Positions 15,215 through 25,167 are shown, counted from the stretch's first letter. The stretch is DNA of 64,000 nucleotides from G963668185 sp963668185 (GCA_963668185.1 OY764162.1:1178001-1242000), one strand, 5' to 3'. Notes: generated from the letters alone by a model not told the origin. A program made the numbers and translations.

Positions 15215-16243
15215 TTACCGGTTGCCGATGCCCAGGCCGGGCAGGATGTCAAGGTCCCACTCGGAAGAGTGGCCGTCCCTCAAGCGATAGTGCGCGGCCG
15301 CGCCGATCATAGCGCCGTTGTCGGTGCAAAGCAGCGGCCTCGGCACGATCACGGGCACCCGGCATCGGTCCTGCATTTCGGCGCGCAGCGCCGCGTTAGC
15401 CGCCACTCCGCCGCACAGCACCAGCCCATTGACTCCCGTTGCCTTGACCGCCCGTACCGTCACGGTGACCAGACTGTCGACTATGGCTTCCTGGTAGGCG
15501 TCGGCCATCGCCGAGACCATCGCTCTGTCCAGCCCATCATCCGGCGCGGGGTACATCCTCCTGGATCGAGCCCGCTCCAACAGCGCGGTCTTGAGTCCGC
15601 TGAAGCTGAAGTCGAATCCGCCTTCGACGCGCGGACGCGGAAACGGGTCTTCACCGCCGCCGCTCTCTTCAGCAGCCTTCTGGATTGGCGGCCCGCCGGG
15701 ATATCCAAGTCCAAGCACGCGCGCGCCTTTGTCAAATGCCTCGCCTGCGGCGTCGTCTCGCGTCCTGCCGACAAGCTCGAAATCACCATGCCCGCGCATC
15801 AGAACGAGATCCGTATGACCGCCCGACACTATGAGGCACAGCAGGGGAAACCCCGGCTCGGAATCGATGTCGACCTCTTCCAGCCATGCGGCATAGATGT
15901 GCCCTTCGAGATGGTTAACCCCGATGAATGGCAGTCCCGACGCGTACGCCAGCGCTTTGGCCGTGTTGACGCCAACCAGGAGCGATCCGGCCAGGCCGGG
16001 CCCGTAGGTCACCGCGACAGTGTCCAGGTCCCGCAGTTCTGCCCCGGCGTCCTCCAGCGCCTTGCGGACCACGGCGTTGATCGTCAGCAGGTGCTGGCGC
16101 GACGCCACTTCCGGAACTACGCCGCCAAACGTGGAGTGAATCTCGGCCTGCGACGCTATGACGTTGGCATGGATAGTGCGGCCGTCTTCGATTACGGCCG
16201 CCGCGGTTTCGTCGCAAGAGGTCTCGATTCCAAGTACGATCAC
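15215..16243 (-). CDS. tsaD: tRNA N6-adenosine threonylcarbamoyltransferase TsaD
   Basis: TsaD transfers threonylcarbamoyl from TC-AMP to A37 of ANN-decoding tRNAs, together with TsaB and TsaE. The 342-residue ASKHA-fold protein opens with the family signature MIVLGIETSCDETAAAVIED. The metal-binding histidines are in GVNHLEGHIYAAW, the nucleotide motif in CLIVSGGHTDLV, and later signatures are FDFSFSGLKTALL and LCGGVAANAALR with TDNGAMI near the end. GTG at 16243 is the start that gives the standard N terminus. It is divergent from hemL. Confidence 0.95.
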   Translation of the reverse strand: MIVLGIETSCDETAAAVIEDGRTIHANVIASQAEIHSTFGGVVPEVASRQHLLTINAVVRKALEDAGAELRDLDTVAVTYGPGLAGSLLVGVNTAKALAYASGLPFIGVNHLEGHIYAAWLEEVDIDSEPGFPLLCLIVSGGHTDLVLMRGHGDFELVGRTRDDAAGEAFDKGARVLGLGYPGGPPIQKAAEESGGGEDPFPRPRVEGGFDFSFSGLKTALLERARSRRMYPAPDDGLDRAMVSAMADAYQEAIVDSLVTVTVRAVKATGVNGLVLCGGVAANAALRAEMQDRCRVPVIVPRPLLCTDNGAMIGAAAHYRLRDGHSSEWDLDILPGLGIGNR

Positions 16244-16397
16244 GTGCTAATCCAGAATGGAGATTTGAGCGGCGGGGACGCCCGCGTCTCGTTCATATTA
16301 GCATCGCCGCCCACGCCGCTGAAATAGTCGCCTCTCAGGCATTCGCTGGGCAGGTGGTATCATCACGCTGAGACTTAACCTTGTCTATGGAGAAAAC

Positions 16398-17675
16398 TTG
16401 AACCGCACGAGGTCCCAAGAGCTTTACTCGGTCGCCCGTAATTTGATGCCGGGCGGCGTCAACAGTCCCGCCCGCTCATGGAGCGGCGTTGGCGGCAATC
16501 CGCTGTTTATCGAGCGGGCCTCCGGCTCGCGCGTGTGGGATGCGGACGGCAACACCTATCTGGACTACGTTTGCTCCTGGGGCCCGATGATCCTCGGCCA
16601 CGCGCATCCCTCGGTCATAGACGCCGTCAAGGCGGCGACGGAGAAGGGCACGAGCTTTGGGGCGCCCACGGAGATGGAGAACCGACTGGCGAGCCTCGTC
16701 ATTGAAGCGTTTGACTCCATAGACCTCGTAAGGTTTGTGAGTTCCGGCACGGAAGCGGCGATGAGCGCCATCAGGACCGCTCGCGCTTTCACCGGACGGG
16801 ACAAGTTCGTGAAGTTCGAGGGCGGCTACCACGGCCATACGGACTCACTGCTCGTTGCCGCAGGCTCCGGCGCCGCCACCCACGGCGTACCGACCAGCGC
16901 CGGCGTTCCCGAGTCGTACGCTCGCGAGACGCTCGTCGCCACATACAACAGCCTCCAGTCCGTCCGGGCCTGCTTCGAAGCATACCCTGACGATATCGCT
17001 TGCGTAATTGTGGAGCCCGTTGCGGGGAACATGGGAGTGGTTCCCCCGGAACAAGGCTTCCTGGAGGGCCTTCGGGAGCTTACCACCGCCCACGGCGCAC
17101 TCCTCGTATTCGACGAGGTGATCACCGGCTTCCGGCTCTGCTTCGGCGGCGCCCAGCGTGTTTACGGCGTCCACCCTGATCTCACTTGCCTCGGCAAGAT
17201 AGTCGGCGGCGGCATGCCCGTGGGCGCATACGGTGGCCGGGGCGACGTAATGAGCAGCGTTTCGCCGCTGGGCCCCGCCTACCAGGCGGGCACGCTGTCA
17301 GGCAATCCGGTGGCCATGGCAGCAGGCATAGCCACACTGGAGACCCTCAAGAACTCAGAGCCTTACAGTCTGCTGGAGCGCAAAGCCGACCGCCTGGCGG
17401 ATGGCTTCAGGCAGGCTTTCGTAGATGCCGAGACGCCTTTCACTATCAACAGGGTGGGGTCCATGATGACGCTCTTCTTCAACGGCGAAGATGTCACGGA
17501 CTTCGCATCCGCTTCCGCCTCGGACACCGGGGCATTCGCGCGCTTCTTCCATCGCATGATCGATGAGGGCGTGTACCTGCCCCCTTCGCAGTTCGAGGCG
17601 ATGTTCGTCTCAATCGCGCATGACGACGAAGTCATGGACGCAACCATAGAAGCAGCGAGCCGGGCATTGCGATAG
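16398..17675 (+). CDS. hemL: Glutamate-1-semialdehyde 2,1-aminomutase
   Basis: HemL converts glutamate-1-semialdehyde to 5-aminolevulinate in the C5 haem/tetrapyrrole pathway. The 425-residue fold-type I PLP enzyme begins ELYSVARNLMPGGVNSPARS. It has SSGTEAAMSAIRTARAFTGR for phosphate binding, VFDEVITGFR with the PLP-ring Asp, and the Schiff-base Lys in LGKIVGGGMPVGAYGG. The start is TTG at 16398, with GGAG five bases upstream. The bases at 16386-16400 are identical to those before the selD start. It is divergent from tsaD, with TATCAT at 16358-16363 as a possible -10. Confidence 0.95.
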   Translation: MNRTRSQELYSVARNLMPGGVNSPARSWSGVGGNPLFIERASGSRVWDADGNTYLDYVCSWGPMILGHAHPSVIDAVKAATEKGTSFGAPTEMENRLASLVIEAFDSIDLVRFVSSGTEAAMSAIRTARAFTGRDKFVKFEGGYHGHTDSLLVAAGSGAATHGVPTSAGVPESYARETLVATYNSLQSVRACFEAYPDDIACVIVEPVAGNMGVVPPEQGFLEGLRELTTAHGALLVFDEVITGFRLCFGGAQRVYGVHPDLTCLGKIVGGGMPVGAYGGRGDVMSSVSPLGPAYQAGTLSGNPVAMAAGIATLETLKNSEPYSLLERKADRLADGFRQAFVDAETPFTINRVGSMMTLFFNGEDVTDFASASASDTGAFARFFHRMIDEGVYLPPSQFEAMFVSIAHDDEVMDATIEAASRALR

Positions 17676-17695
17676 CCGAAGTCCAGACTCCCCGG

Positions 17696-18382
17696 CTAGG
17701 CCGCTTCTCCGGCTGCCGCGGCGCGGATGCCGGCGATCGCTTCCGCGACCGAGCACCCCGCTCCGAACACCGCCGAGCCGGCAACCAGCACGCTCGCCCC
17801 GGCGCTTGCGGCTCCATTCGCCGTGCTGAGGTTGATGCCTCCATCGACCTCCAACTCGGCCTTCAGCCCGCGACTGTCCAGAACAGACCTCATTCGTTCT
17901 ATCTTTCCCAGCGTTGCCGGAATGAAGGACTGTCCGCCAAATCCCGGGTTGACCGACATTACAAGCACAAGGTCCACGTCCTGGAGAACCTCCTGCACGG
18001 CAGAGACCGGCGTGCCGGGGCTCAACGCCACACCGGGCCTGGCTCCCTTGCTCCTGATACGTTGCACAACCTCGTGCAGTTGAATCGCCGCCTCGACGTG
18101 AACGGTTACTATGTTGGCCCCCGCGTCGATGAGTTCATCTACCAGCCGGTTTGTGTCCCAGGCCATCAGGTGGACGTCAAGCGGCAGGTCGGTCCTGCGC
18201 CGCAGGTCACGCACCATCTGAGGGCCGAAAGTCAGGTTGGGCACGAACCGGCCGTCCATAACGTCGACGTGAACGTAGTCCGCGCCGCCCGCCTCCGCTT
18301 CCTCGACCGCCTCGCCCAAGCGGGAAAAGTCGGCGGCCAGAATCGAGGGCGCGATCTTGACGCCGTTATCCGGAGACACCAT
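17696..18382 (-). CDS. rpe: Ribulose-phosphate 3-epimerase
   Basis: A TIM-barrel enzyme of 228 residues interconverting ribulose-5-P and xylulose-5-P. KIAPSILAADFSRL is the first strand with the substrate Ser. Metal ligands are in YVHVDVMDGRFVPNLTFG (His and Asp), LDVHLM (His) and LEVDGGINL (Asp). The phosphate loops VNPGFGGQSF and VAGSAVFG are intact. The ATG at 18382 overlaps the end of argH by 17 bases, indicating translational coupling as the last gene of the arginine operon; the longer upstream frame overlaps argH further and lacks similarity. Confidence 0.93.
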   Translation of the reverse strand: MVSPDNGVKIAPSILAADFSRLGEAVEEAEAGGADYVHVDVMDGRFVPNLTFGPQMVRDLRRRTDLPLDVHLMAWDTNRLVDELIDAGANIVTVHVEAAIQLHEVVQRIRSKGARPGVALSPGTPVSAVQEVLQDVDLVLVMSVNPGFGGQSFIPATLGKIERMRSVLDSRGLKAELEVDGGINLSTANGAASAGASVLVAGSAVFGAGCSVAEAIAGIRAAAAGEAA

Positions 18383-19715
18383 CCGATCGCATCCTTGACT
18401 TGGCTTTCTCAATGGCTCCCCGTACCTGCTCATACGAAGTTCCGCCCAGTACGTCCCGCGCCGCTATGGACGCTTCGACAGTGATCAAGAGTACATCTTC
18501 TTCGAAATGGTCTGAGAATCTCCGGTACTCATCGAGAGATAGCTCGTGAATCGCCCTGGAGCGCTCCGAGGCATAGGTGGTGAGCTCCGCCACAATTCCG
18601 TGCGCCCTGCGAAACGGCACTCCTTTGGCGACAAGGTAGTCGGCAACATCGGTCGCGAGCATGTTGCCACCCTGCGCAGCGTCTCTCATTCGGTCCGCGT
18701 CAACCTGCATCGTGCTTAGCATGCCGGCGAACACGGCAAGCGTGGCCAGCAGTGTATCAACAGTGTCGAAGAAGCCCTCCTTGTCCTCCTGAAGGTCGCG
18801 GTTGTACGTGAGGGGAAGGCCCTTCAGCGTTGTCAGCAGTCCTACGAGGTTGCCGAGCGCGCGCCCCGTCTTTCCGCGCGCGATCTCCGCGAAGTCAGGG
18901 TTGCGCTTCTGAGGCATGATGCTGCTGCCGGTGGTGAACTCGTCGGCGAGCCGGACGAATCCAAACTCCTCTGAAGACCAGATAACCAGTTCCTCGGCAA
19001 GCCTCGAAAGGTGAATCATGCACAACATGGCCGCCGAGTGGAACGTGACGAGGAAGTCGCGGTCCGAGACCGCGTCCATGCTGTTCGGCGTAACCCTGGA
19101 GAAGCCCAAGTCCATACGGACGGCCTCGCGGTCAAGCGGGTATGGCAGACCGGCCAAAGCTCCGCTGCCCAGCGGCATGACGTCCGCCTCCCGCCAGGCC
19201 TCCCGCAGCCGATGCCTGTCCCGCGTCAACATTTCGAAGTAAGCCAGCACGTGGTGGGCGAACAGCACCGGCTGCGCTCTCTGAAGGTGCGTGTACCCGG
19301 GCATTACGGTACTTGAGTGGGCCTCGGCCAAGCTCAGCAGCGCGGACCGGATGTCGTCCACTCCCTCTATCGCCTGGTCTGCGACCTCCTTCGCATACAT
19401 CCTGACATCGAGCGCAATCTGGTCGTTGCGAGAGCGGGCGGTGTGGAGCTTGCCTGCCGTGTCGCCGATGATCTCGTGCAGGCGGTGCTCTATGTTCATG
19501 TGGATGTCTTCCAACTCAGGCCGCCACAGGAACGTCCCGCCCTCGATTTCACCCTGAATCTGACGGAGGCCTTCGATAATCCCGGCCGCCTCGTCCGGCT
19601 CGATGATGCCCTGCGCGCTGAGCATCCGGGCGTGGGCTACGGAGCCGGCGATGTCCTGGCGGTACAGCCGGCGGTCGTAGTCGATAGAGACTGTGTAGAA
19701 GGAGAGCGGATCCAT
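18366..19715 (-). CDS. argH: Argininosuccinate lyase
   Basis: The last enzyme of arginine biosynthesis, cleaving argininosuccinate to arginine and fumarate. The 449-residue protein of the fumarase/aspartase superfamily has EDIHMNIEHRLHE, HTARSRNDQIALD, the catalytic-base region MPGYTHLQRAQPV and the flexible loop signature GSSIMPQKRNPD. The N terminus is short: relatives begin with a W-G-G-R-F segment that is missing after the ATG at 19715. In-frame codons just upstream encode WGAK but lack a start codon before a TAG. The gene lies 13 bases after argG. Confidence 0.95.
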   Translation of the reverse strand: MDPLSFYTVSIDYDRRLYRQDIAGSVAHARMLSAQGIIEPDEAAGIIEGLRQIQGEIEGGTFLWRPELEDIHMNIEHRLHEIIGDTAGKLHTARSRNDQIALDVRMYAKEVADQAIEGVDDIRSALLSLAEAHSSTVMPGYTHLQRAQPVLFAHHVLAYFEMLTRDRHRLREAWREADVMPLGSGALAGLPYPLDREAVRMDLGFSRVTPNSMDAVSDRDFLVTFHSAAMLCMIHLSRLAEELVIWSSEEFGFVRLADEFTTGSSIMPQKRNPDFAEIARGKTGRALGNLVGLLTTLKGLPLTYNRDLQEDKEGFFDTVDTLLATLAVFAGMLSTMQVDADRMRDAAQGGNMLATDVADYLVAKGVPFRRAHGIVAELTTYASERSRAIHELSLDEYRRFSDHFEEDVLLITVEASIAARDVLGGTSYEQVRGAIEKAKSRMRSDGVSG

Positions 19716-19728
19716 GGAGGCCGCAGCC

Positions 19729-20991
19729 TTAGCGCCCCAGGTATGGGAACTGGCGCGATCCTACGTTCATGGCGGACACGCCCAAGACCTTCAGAAAGCC
19801 CTCGGCGTCCTCGTGGTCGTACCCGCCCAACGCCTCCATCGACGAGTCGTCCGTGTAGAGCGAGTGAGGCATGGCCTGGGAAGTATCTTCGGCTGACTCG
19901 AAGTAGATTCCACCCTTGAACAACTTCATCGATATTGTGCCGGTAGCGAGACGGCTCATCGTCTCCAACGCAGACAGCGCGGATGTCGTCGCGAGGTCGA
20001 GCCAGTAGCCCTGGTAAATCTGGAGACTGATGACCTTGGATAAGTGATCGAAAAGCTCACGCGCCCTACGGTCGAGCACGAACTGAAGCAGATACTCGTA
20101 GCTGCGGCCCAGCAACTCCATTCCGGGCGCTTCGTACAGGCCTCGCGACTTCACGCCGACGAACCGGTTCTCCACCACGTGCCGCCCGATGCCTACTCCG
20201 TGCGCTCCGGCGACCCGGTTCGCCGTTTCAAAGGCCCCAACGAGGTCAACGGATTCTCCGTCGATGGCCGTCGGGACGCCCTCCTCCCACCTGACGGTCA
20301 CGGACTGCGGCAAGTCGGGAGCGTCCCATGGCCACACGCCCATGCCCGGCTCAACGAAGTAAGGTTCGATTGAGACCGACTCCAGGTCTCCGGCCTCGTG
20401 AGTCAGGCCCAGGAAGTTGGCGTCGGTGGAATACCGGGCCTGGGCCGAGGGCCGGATTGGGAGGCCGTTCGCCTCGCAGTAGTCGATCATCTGGCTGCGC
20501 CCGGGGAACCGCTCGATGAACTCGCGGTCCCGCCACGGAGCATACACCCTGATCGAAGGGTCCAGCGTGTTGCAGGCCAGCTGAAACCGGACCTGGTCGT
20601 TGCCGCGGCCCGTACACCCGTGAAAGAGCGTGTCAACTCCCCCGGCCTTGAGGTATGGGAGCATGGCCTGGACAGTGATCGGCCTGGCAATGCCGGTGGT
20701 GTTCCAGTAGTCGCCTTCATAGCGAGCCTGCGACTGGATTACCTTCAGGCCGCCTTCAGCGAGCTGCTCCTTGCCGGGAACGATCGTTGCCTCGTCCGCG
20801 CCGCAAGCCAGCATCCTGTCCGCTACCGCATCCAGAGACTCCTCGTCAGGCTGCCCAAGGTCAACCGTAAAGCTGTGAGTCGTGAAGCCGTTCTCTTTCA
20901 GCCAGTGCGTTACGGTGCAACTGTCCAGGCCGCCTGAAACGGCTCCCCCCAACACCGTGGCGCCCAGGCCCTTGAGGTCGGTTAAGTTCAC
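19729..20991 (-). CDS. argG: Argininosuccinate synthase
   Basis: This enzyme couples citrulline and aspartate using ATP. The 420-residue protein has the N-type ATP-pyrophosphatase P-loop in GGAVSGGLDSCTVTHWL and citrulline/aspartate-binding motifs HGCTGRGNDQVRF and YSTDANFLGLTHEAGDLE. The C-terminal oligomerisation helix follows. In my reading the sequence is closer to the long E. coli-type ArgG than to the common short bacterial type (TGKGNDQ appears here as TGRGNDQ). GTG at 20991 is the start. It sits between argD and argH, same strand. Confidence 0.95.
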   Translation of the reverse strand: MNLTDLKGLGATVLGGAVSGGLDSCTVTHWLKENGFTTHSFTVDLGQPDEESLDAVADRMLACGADEATIVPGKEQLAEGGLKVIQSQARYEGDYWNTTGIARPITVQAMLPYLKAGGVDTLFHGCTGRGNDQVRFQLACNTLDPSIRVYAPWRDREFIERFPGRSQMIDYCEANGLPIRPSAQARYSTDANFLGLTHEAGDLESVSIEPYFVEPGMGVWPWDAPDLPQSVTVRWEEGVPTAIDGESVDLVGAFETANRVAGAHGVGIGRHVVENRFVGVKSRGLYEAPGMELLGRSYEYLLQFVLDRRARELFDHLSKVISLQIYQGYWLDLATTSALSALETMSRLATGTISMKLFKGGIYFESAEDTSQAMPHSLYTDDSSMEALGGYDHEDAEGFLKVLGVSAMNVGSRQFPYLGR

Positions 20992-21048
20992 GTCAGTCTG
21001 CTTGCCGGCGAAGTCGTATCACTGCGATGGTCGTGATGAACGCTCGCG

Positions 21049-22239
21049 CTAGCTGACCGCGGCCGTTAGTCCGGTCTCGAGCCGTTCGAGGGCTTCGTCG
21101 ACCTCGGCCGGCGTGACGTTCAGGGTGGGCATCAGCCGGACGGCGTCGGGCCGGAGCGGGTTGAGCAGCAGCCCCGCCTCGTTGCAGGCCGCCACGACAT
21201 CTCCCGCCAGTTCGGAGTTGAACTGCATGGCCCACAGCAGGCCCATGCCTCGCACGTCGGCGATGAACTCGTGGTCCGCCTTCAGCGCATTCAGTCCTCT
21301 TGCGAGATAGTCGCCCATCTGCCTTGCGTGGGAGGGAACGTCGTGCTCCACGATGTATCGCACAGAGGCGTTGGCGGCGGCGCACGTAAGCGCGTTACCT
21401 CCGAAGGTCGAGCCGTGGTCGCCGGGGCGCAGCACCGCAGCGTCGTCCTTCGCCATGAAGGCGCCGATGGGGACGCCTCCGCCAAGCCCCTTGGCCAGCG
21501 TCATGACGTCAGGCTCCACTCCCATGACCTCATACCCGAACAGGGCGCCGAGGCGGCCCAGCCCGGTCTGTACCTCGTCCAGAATCAGCAGAAGACCGTT
21601 GTCGTCGCACCACTGCCTCACCTGCGGCAGGTAGTCGGGAGGAGGCACGTTAACGCCGCCTTCTCCCTGGACCGGCTCCAGCATGACCGCGGCGGTCTTG
21701 TCCGTGGTGGCCTCCTTTATGGCGTCAACGTCGCCATAGTCAACGTAGACGAATCCGGAGGGTACGGGCTGGAACGTCTCCTGGTAGTGAGGCTGCGCGG
21801 TTGCCGCCACCATCGCCAGCGTGCGCCCGTGGAACGAGTTGTACGCGGTAATGACTTCGAACGCGCCGTTCCTGTGCATCTTGCCGTACTTCCTGGCGAG
21901 CTTTACGGCGCCCTCGTTGGCCTCCGCGCCGCTGTTGCAGATGAACACCTTGTCCAGGCAGCTGTTCTCAACCAGGGCTTCCGCCAGCTTCAACTGCGGA
22001 ATCGTGTAGAACTGGTTGGACGTCTGGAGTAGAGTCCTGGCCTGCTCGACGATCGCTTCCGCGACAGCCTCATTCGCGTGACCGATGTTGTTGACCGCCC
22101 AGCCTGAAGTGAAATCCAGGTACTCTTTTCCGTCAACGTCCCAGACCCTTGCGCCCTCGCCCCGCTCGATAACGATCGGCTGGCGCCTCGCGCAGAACAT
22201 GTAGTATCTGCTCTCTATCTCTTTCCAGTCAGTTGCCAT
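21049..22239 (-). CDS. argD: Acetylornithine aminotransferase
   Basis: A PLP fold-type I transaminase of 396 residues converting N-acetylglutamate semialdehyde to N-acetylornithine. The PLP sites are present: NSGAEANEGAVKLARKYG, the motif ending LILDEVQTGLGRLG with the ring-binding Asp, and the Schiff-base Lys in MTLAKGLGGGVPIGAF. The ATG lies one base after the stop of the UPF0182 gene, and its GAGGAG ribosome site is inside that gene's last codons, so the two are translationally coupled. Confidence 0.93.
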   Translation of the reverse strand: MATDWKEIESRYYMFCARRQPIVIERGEGARVWDVDGKEYLDFTSGWAVNNIGHANEAVAEAIVEQARTLLQTSNQFYTIPQLKLAEALVENSCLDKVFICNSGAEANEGAVKLARKYGKMHRNGAFEVITAYNSFHGRTLAMVAATAQPHYQETFQPVPSGFVYVDYGDVDAIKEATTDKTAAVMLEPVQGEGGVNVPPPDYLPQVRQWCDDNGLLLILDEVQTGLGRLGALFGYEVMGVEPDVMTLAKGLGGGVPIGAFMAKDDAAVLRPGDHGSTFGGNALTCAAANASVRYIVEHDVPSHARQMGDYLARGLNALKADHEFIADVRGMGLLWAMQFNSELAGDVVAACNEAGLLLNPLRPDAVRLMPTLNVTPAEVDEALERLETGLTAAVS

Positions 22240-22240
22240 G

Positions 22241-25042
22241 TCACTCCTCTGAGATTAGCTGCTTCAACTGTTCGAGAGAATCCTGCAGCGTCAGGAACTC
22301 GTCCATTACCCGCTCCAGGGACTCTTCGATATCCTCGACCTGTGCTTCCATCGAACCTTCGTCGATGTCAACTTCCAGCGTCGCCGCTTCCTCGTCGGGA
22401 GCTTCGACGTCGTCAGGCATTGCCGACCCGGACGTAAGCTCCGCCACGGCCTGCTGAACGGTATCTTCCATAACGACCCTGTCGGCGGTGGCGAGCACGA
22501 CCTTCTTCAACTCAGGGAATCGTACGCCCTCAGCCTGTAGATAGATCGGCTCTGCGTAGAGCAGGCTGTCGCCTATCGGAATCACGAGGAGGTTGCCCCG
22601 GATGCACTCCGAACCCTCCTGGCACCTGAGCGTGAACCACTGGGAGATCATAGGATCGTTGTCTATGCGGGCCTCGATCTGCTCCGGACCGAAGACCTGC
22701 CTGTCCTTGGGGAAATTGAACGCCACGAGCTTTCCGTAGTGTTCGCCGTCGCTTCTTGCGGCAAGCCATCCGATCAGGTTCTTGCGCTGATTCGGCGTGT
22801 ATGGAATCAGCAGCACGAACTCTTCCCTGTCCTCCCCCGGAATCTTCAGTGTGGCGTAGTAGGGAGCCACGTCGATCAACTCCGCGCCCGGCCCGAACTT
22901 CTCCTGGGGAATGTTCCACAGGTCTTCGTTGTTGTAGAAGATCTGCGCTTCCTTCATGTGGAACTTCGTGTACTTCAGCGCCTGGAACTTGAACAGGTCC
23001 TGCGGGTACCTGATGTGGCTGCGCAGATAGTCGGGCATCTCCTCCATCGAGGTGAACAGAGACGGGAAGATTTCAGAGTACGTCTGTACCAGCGGGTCGG
23101 TGGGATCGGCTACGTAGAAGGTCAGCGTCCCATGGAAGGCGTCCACAACGACTTTCACGCTATTGCGAATGTAGTTGAATCCTTCCTCGGCAGGCTCGGA
23201 GTACGGGAACCGGTCTGTAATCGTGTAAGCGTCCTGGATCCAGAACAGCCTGTCCTCGGAGGCGACTAGGTAAGGGTCGCTGTCCAGCATGAGGAACGGG
23301 GCGACTTCCGCGATCCTGTCCGATATGTCGCGGCGATATTGCAGCCTGCTGTCGGAGTTGATCTCGCCGCTGATCAGGATGTTGATATCTCCCATCTCCC
23401 ATGCATACGCCAGCCTCCGCACCAGCGAGCTAAGGGGGACTCCTCCGTCGCCGAAGTAGTTTGTCCGGAAGAGCTCGCCCTCCTCAGTCTGATAGTCAAG
23501 CTCGTCCGTGTTGGTATTGACGATCACGTAATCGGAAGTGTTCTCGCCGTAGTAGATTCTCGGATTCGTTATTACGGTCGCGTCCGCCGGAGCATCGCCA
23601 TCGAACGAATCTCTGGCCGTGAGCGGTATCACGCCTTCCGAGGGGATGTCTTTCGCAAAGAACTCAGGCTGACCCTCCGGGGTAAACTCCGTCACCGGAC
23701 TCATTGCAAGCCCGAACCCATGGGTGTAGATGAGCCGGTTGTTTATCCAGGTCTGCGCCTGTTCCTCCAGGGTCTCGGGCGCAACCTCTCTCGCGGCCAG
23801 CATCACCTGCCGGTACTCGCCGTCTATCACGTAGCGGTCCACGTCGGCGTCCTTGAAGTCGTAGTACGGCCGGATCACCTGAATCTGCCTGTACACGTTT
23901 CGCAGGGGGTCGTGGTCCCACAGCCTGATGTTGTCAATGGTCACCAGGTTTTCGGACACGTCCTGTTCGTCCAATGATGCGGCGGGATGGAATATCTCCT
24001 CCACCCCGTCCAGCACGAAGCCCTTGCGCGTAAACTCAATGCTGCGCTCGATGTACGGCTGCTCCCTAACGAACTCGTTCGGCGTGACGTTGAACTGCTG
24101 GACCGCGGCGGGCCACGCAACTCCAAGCACGATCGCCATCACGACCCAGAGGGCGGCGGCTCCTATCAGGAGACGCATCTCTTTCAGGTAGATGTTAACC
24201 AGCGTCAGGATGCCGGCCCCGGCTGCGACGATTGTCATCACGAGCAGGGCCAGCTTGCGAGCGTGCAGGTCGGTGTAGGCCGCGCCGAACACGGCTCCCT
24301 GGTCGGAGAGGAGCAACTCCCAGCGGTCCAGCCAGTGGCCGACGGCCAGCAGGAACAGCACGACCGCAGCCGCGACCGAAACCTGCACGCGCAGAGCCGG
24401 GGTAAGCTGGAACCGCATGTCCCTGAGAGTGAACTTGATGAAGTGGAGGCCGACCGTGGCCAGCAGGATGACGATGGCCGCGCCCAGCAGCCAGCCTTGC
24501 AGGAAGTTGTAGAACGGGATGCGGAACACGTAGAAGGCGAGGTCGCGCCCATAGACGGGATCGACGATGCCGAATTGCTGGGCACTCGAGAACCGGAGCC
24601 ACGTTTCCCATTCGGACGCAGCCACCGATCCGAAAATCAGGCTGAGGATGGCGGCTCCGGCCACGGCCCCCCAGGTGACGAGGCGCCCCATGAATCCCCT
24701 GACCTCGGGAGGCACCGCAACCATCTCTGTGCTTTCCGAGAACCTGTTTGCCGCGTACAGGCTGGCTCCGACGAGGACCGCCATTGCCACGCCGCCCACG
24801 ATGAACAGCACCACTCGCGTCAATATGATCTTGGTGAAGACGCCGCGCAGTCCCAACTCACCGAACCACAGCCAGTCCGTGTAAACGGTCTTGAGGAAGT
24901 TGAGCGCCAGGAACGCGATGATGAGGCCCAGTATCACGAGGCCCCACTTCACCCAGCCTCCGATGCTAGCGGTGTCCAGTTGGGCAATGACGTCCGACGC
25001 GCCGGCCGAGCCGTTGCCGTCCTGACTGTATGGGTCAGCCAT
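22241..25042 (-). CDS. UPF0182 (COG1615) large membrane protein
   Basis: A 933-residue protein of unknown function in the UPF0182 family. Roughly seven hydrophobic helices occupy residues about 30-330, including VKWGLVILGLIIAFLALNFL and the family pattern FYVFRIPFYNFLQGWLLGA. A long hydrophilic, presumably extracytoplasmic region follows (about 340-840), with family blocks such as YGENTSDYVIVNTNTDELDY and LIPYTPNQRKNLIGWLAARS. The C terminus is a Glu/Asp-rich coiled tail. It sits inside the arginine operon, between argB and argD, and is coupled to argD. No role in arginine synthesis is known for the family. Confidence 0.9.
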   Translation of the reverse strand: MADPYSQDGNGSAGASDVIAQLDTASIGGWVKWGLVILGLIIAFLALNFLKTVYTDWLWFGELGLRGVFTKIILTRVVLFIVGGVAMAVLVGASLYAANRFSESTEMVAVPPEVRGFMGRLVTWGAVAGAAILSLIFGSVAASEWETWLRFSSAQQFGIVDPVYGRDLAFYVFRIPFYNFLQGWLLGAAIVILLATVGLHFIKFTLRDMRFQLTPALRVQVSVAAAVVLFLLAVGHWLDRWELLLSDQGAVFGAAYTDLHARKLALLVMTIVAAGAGILTLVNIYLKEMRLLIGAAALWVVMAIVLGVAWPAAVQQFNVTPNEFVREQPYIERSIEFTRKGFVLDGVEEIFHPAASLDEQDVSENLVTIDNIRLWDHDPLRNVYRQIQVIRPYYDFKDADVDRYVIDGEYRQVMLAAREVAPETLEEQAQTWINNRLIYTHGFGLAMSPVTEFTPEGQPEFFAKDIPSEGVIPLTARDSFDGDAPADATVITNPRIYYGENTSDYVIVNTNTDELDYQTEEGELFRTNYFGDGGVPLSSLVRRLAYAWEMGDINILISGEINSDSRLQYRRDISDRIAEVAPFLMLDSDPYLVASEDRLFWIQDAYTITDRFPYSEPAEEGFNYIRNSVKVVVDAFHGTLTFYVADPTDPLVQTYSEIFPSLFTSMEEMPDYLRSHIRYPQDLFKFQALKYTKFHMKEAQIFYNNEDLWNIPQEKFGPGAELIDVAPYYATLKIPGEDREEFVLLIPYTPNQRKNLIGWLAARSDGEHYGKLVAFNFPKDRQVFGPEQIEARIDNDPMISQWFTLRCQEGSECIRGNLLVIPIGDSLLYAEPIYLQAEGVRFPELKKVVLATADRVVMEDTVQQAVAELTSGSAMPDDVEAPDEEAATLEVDIDEGSMEAQVEDIEESLERVMDEFLTLQDSLEQLKQLISEE

Positions 25043-25167
25043 TGTTCTCAGTCTTCTCCGTTCTGCTCTCTACTGCTAACGCTTGTCTTTCTTGCAAAGC
25101 AACCAAGTTTAACTGTTGAACTCAATCTAAGGTACAGGCCGCACGCACTGACGGCAACTGCGGGACT

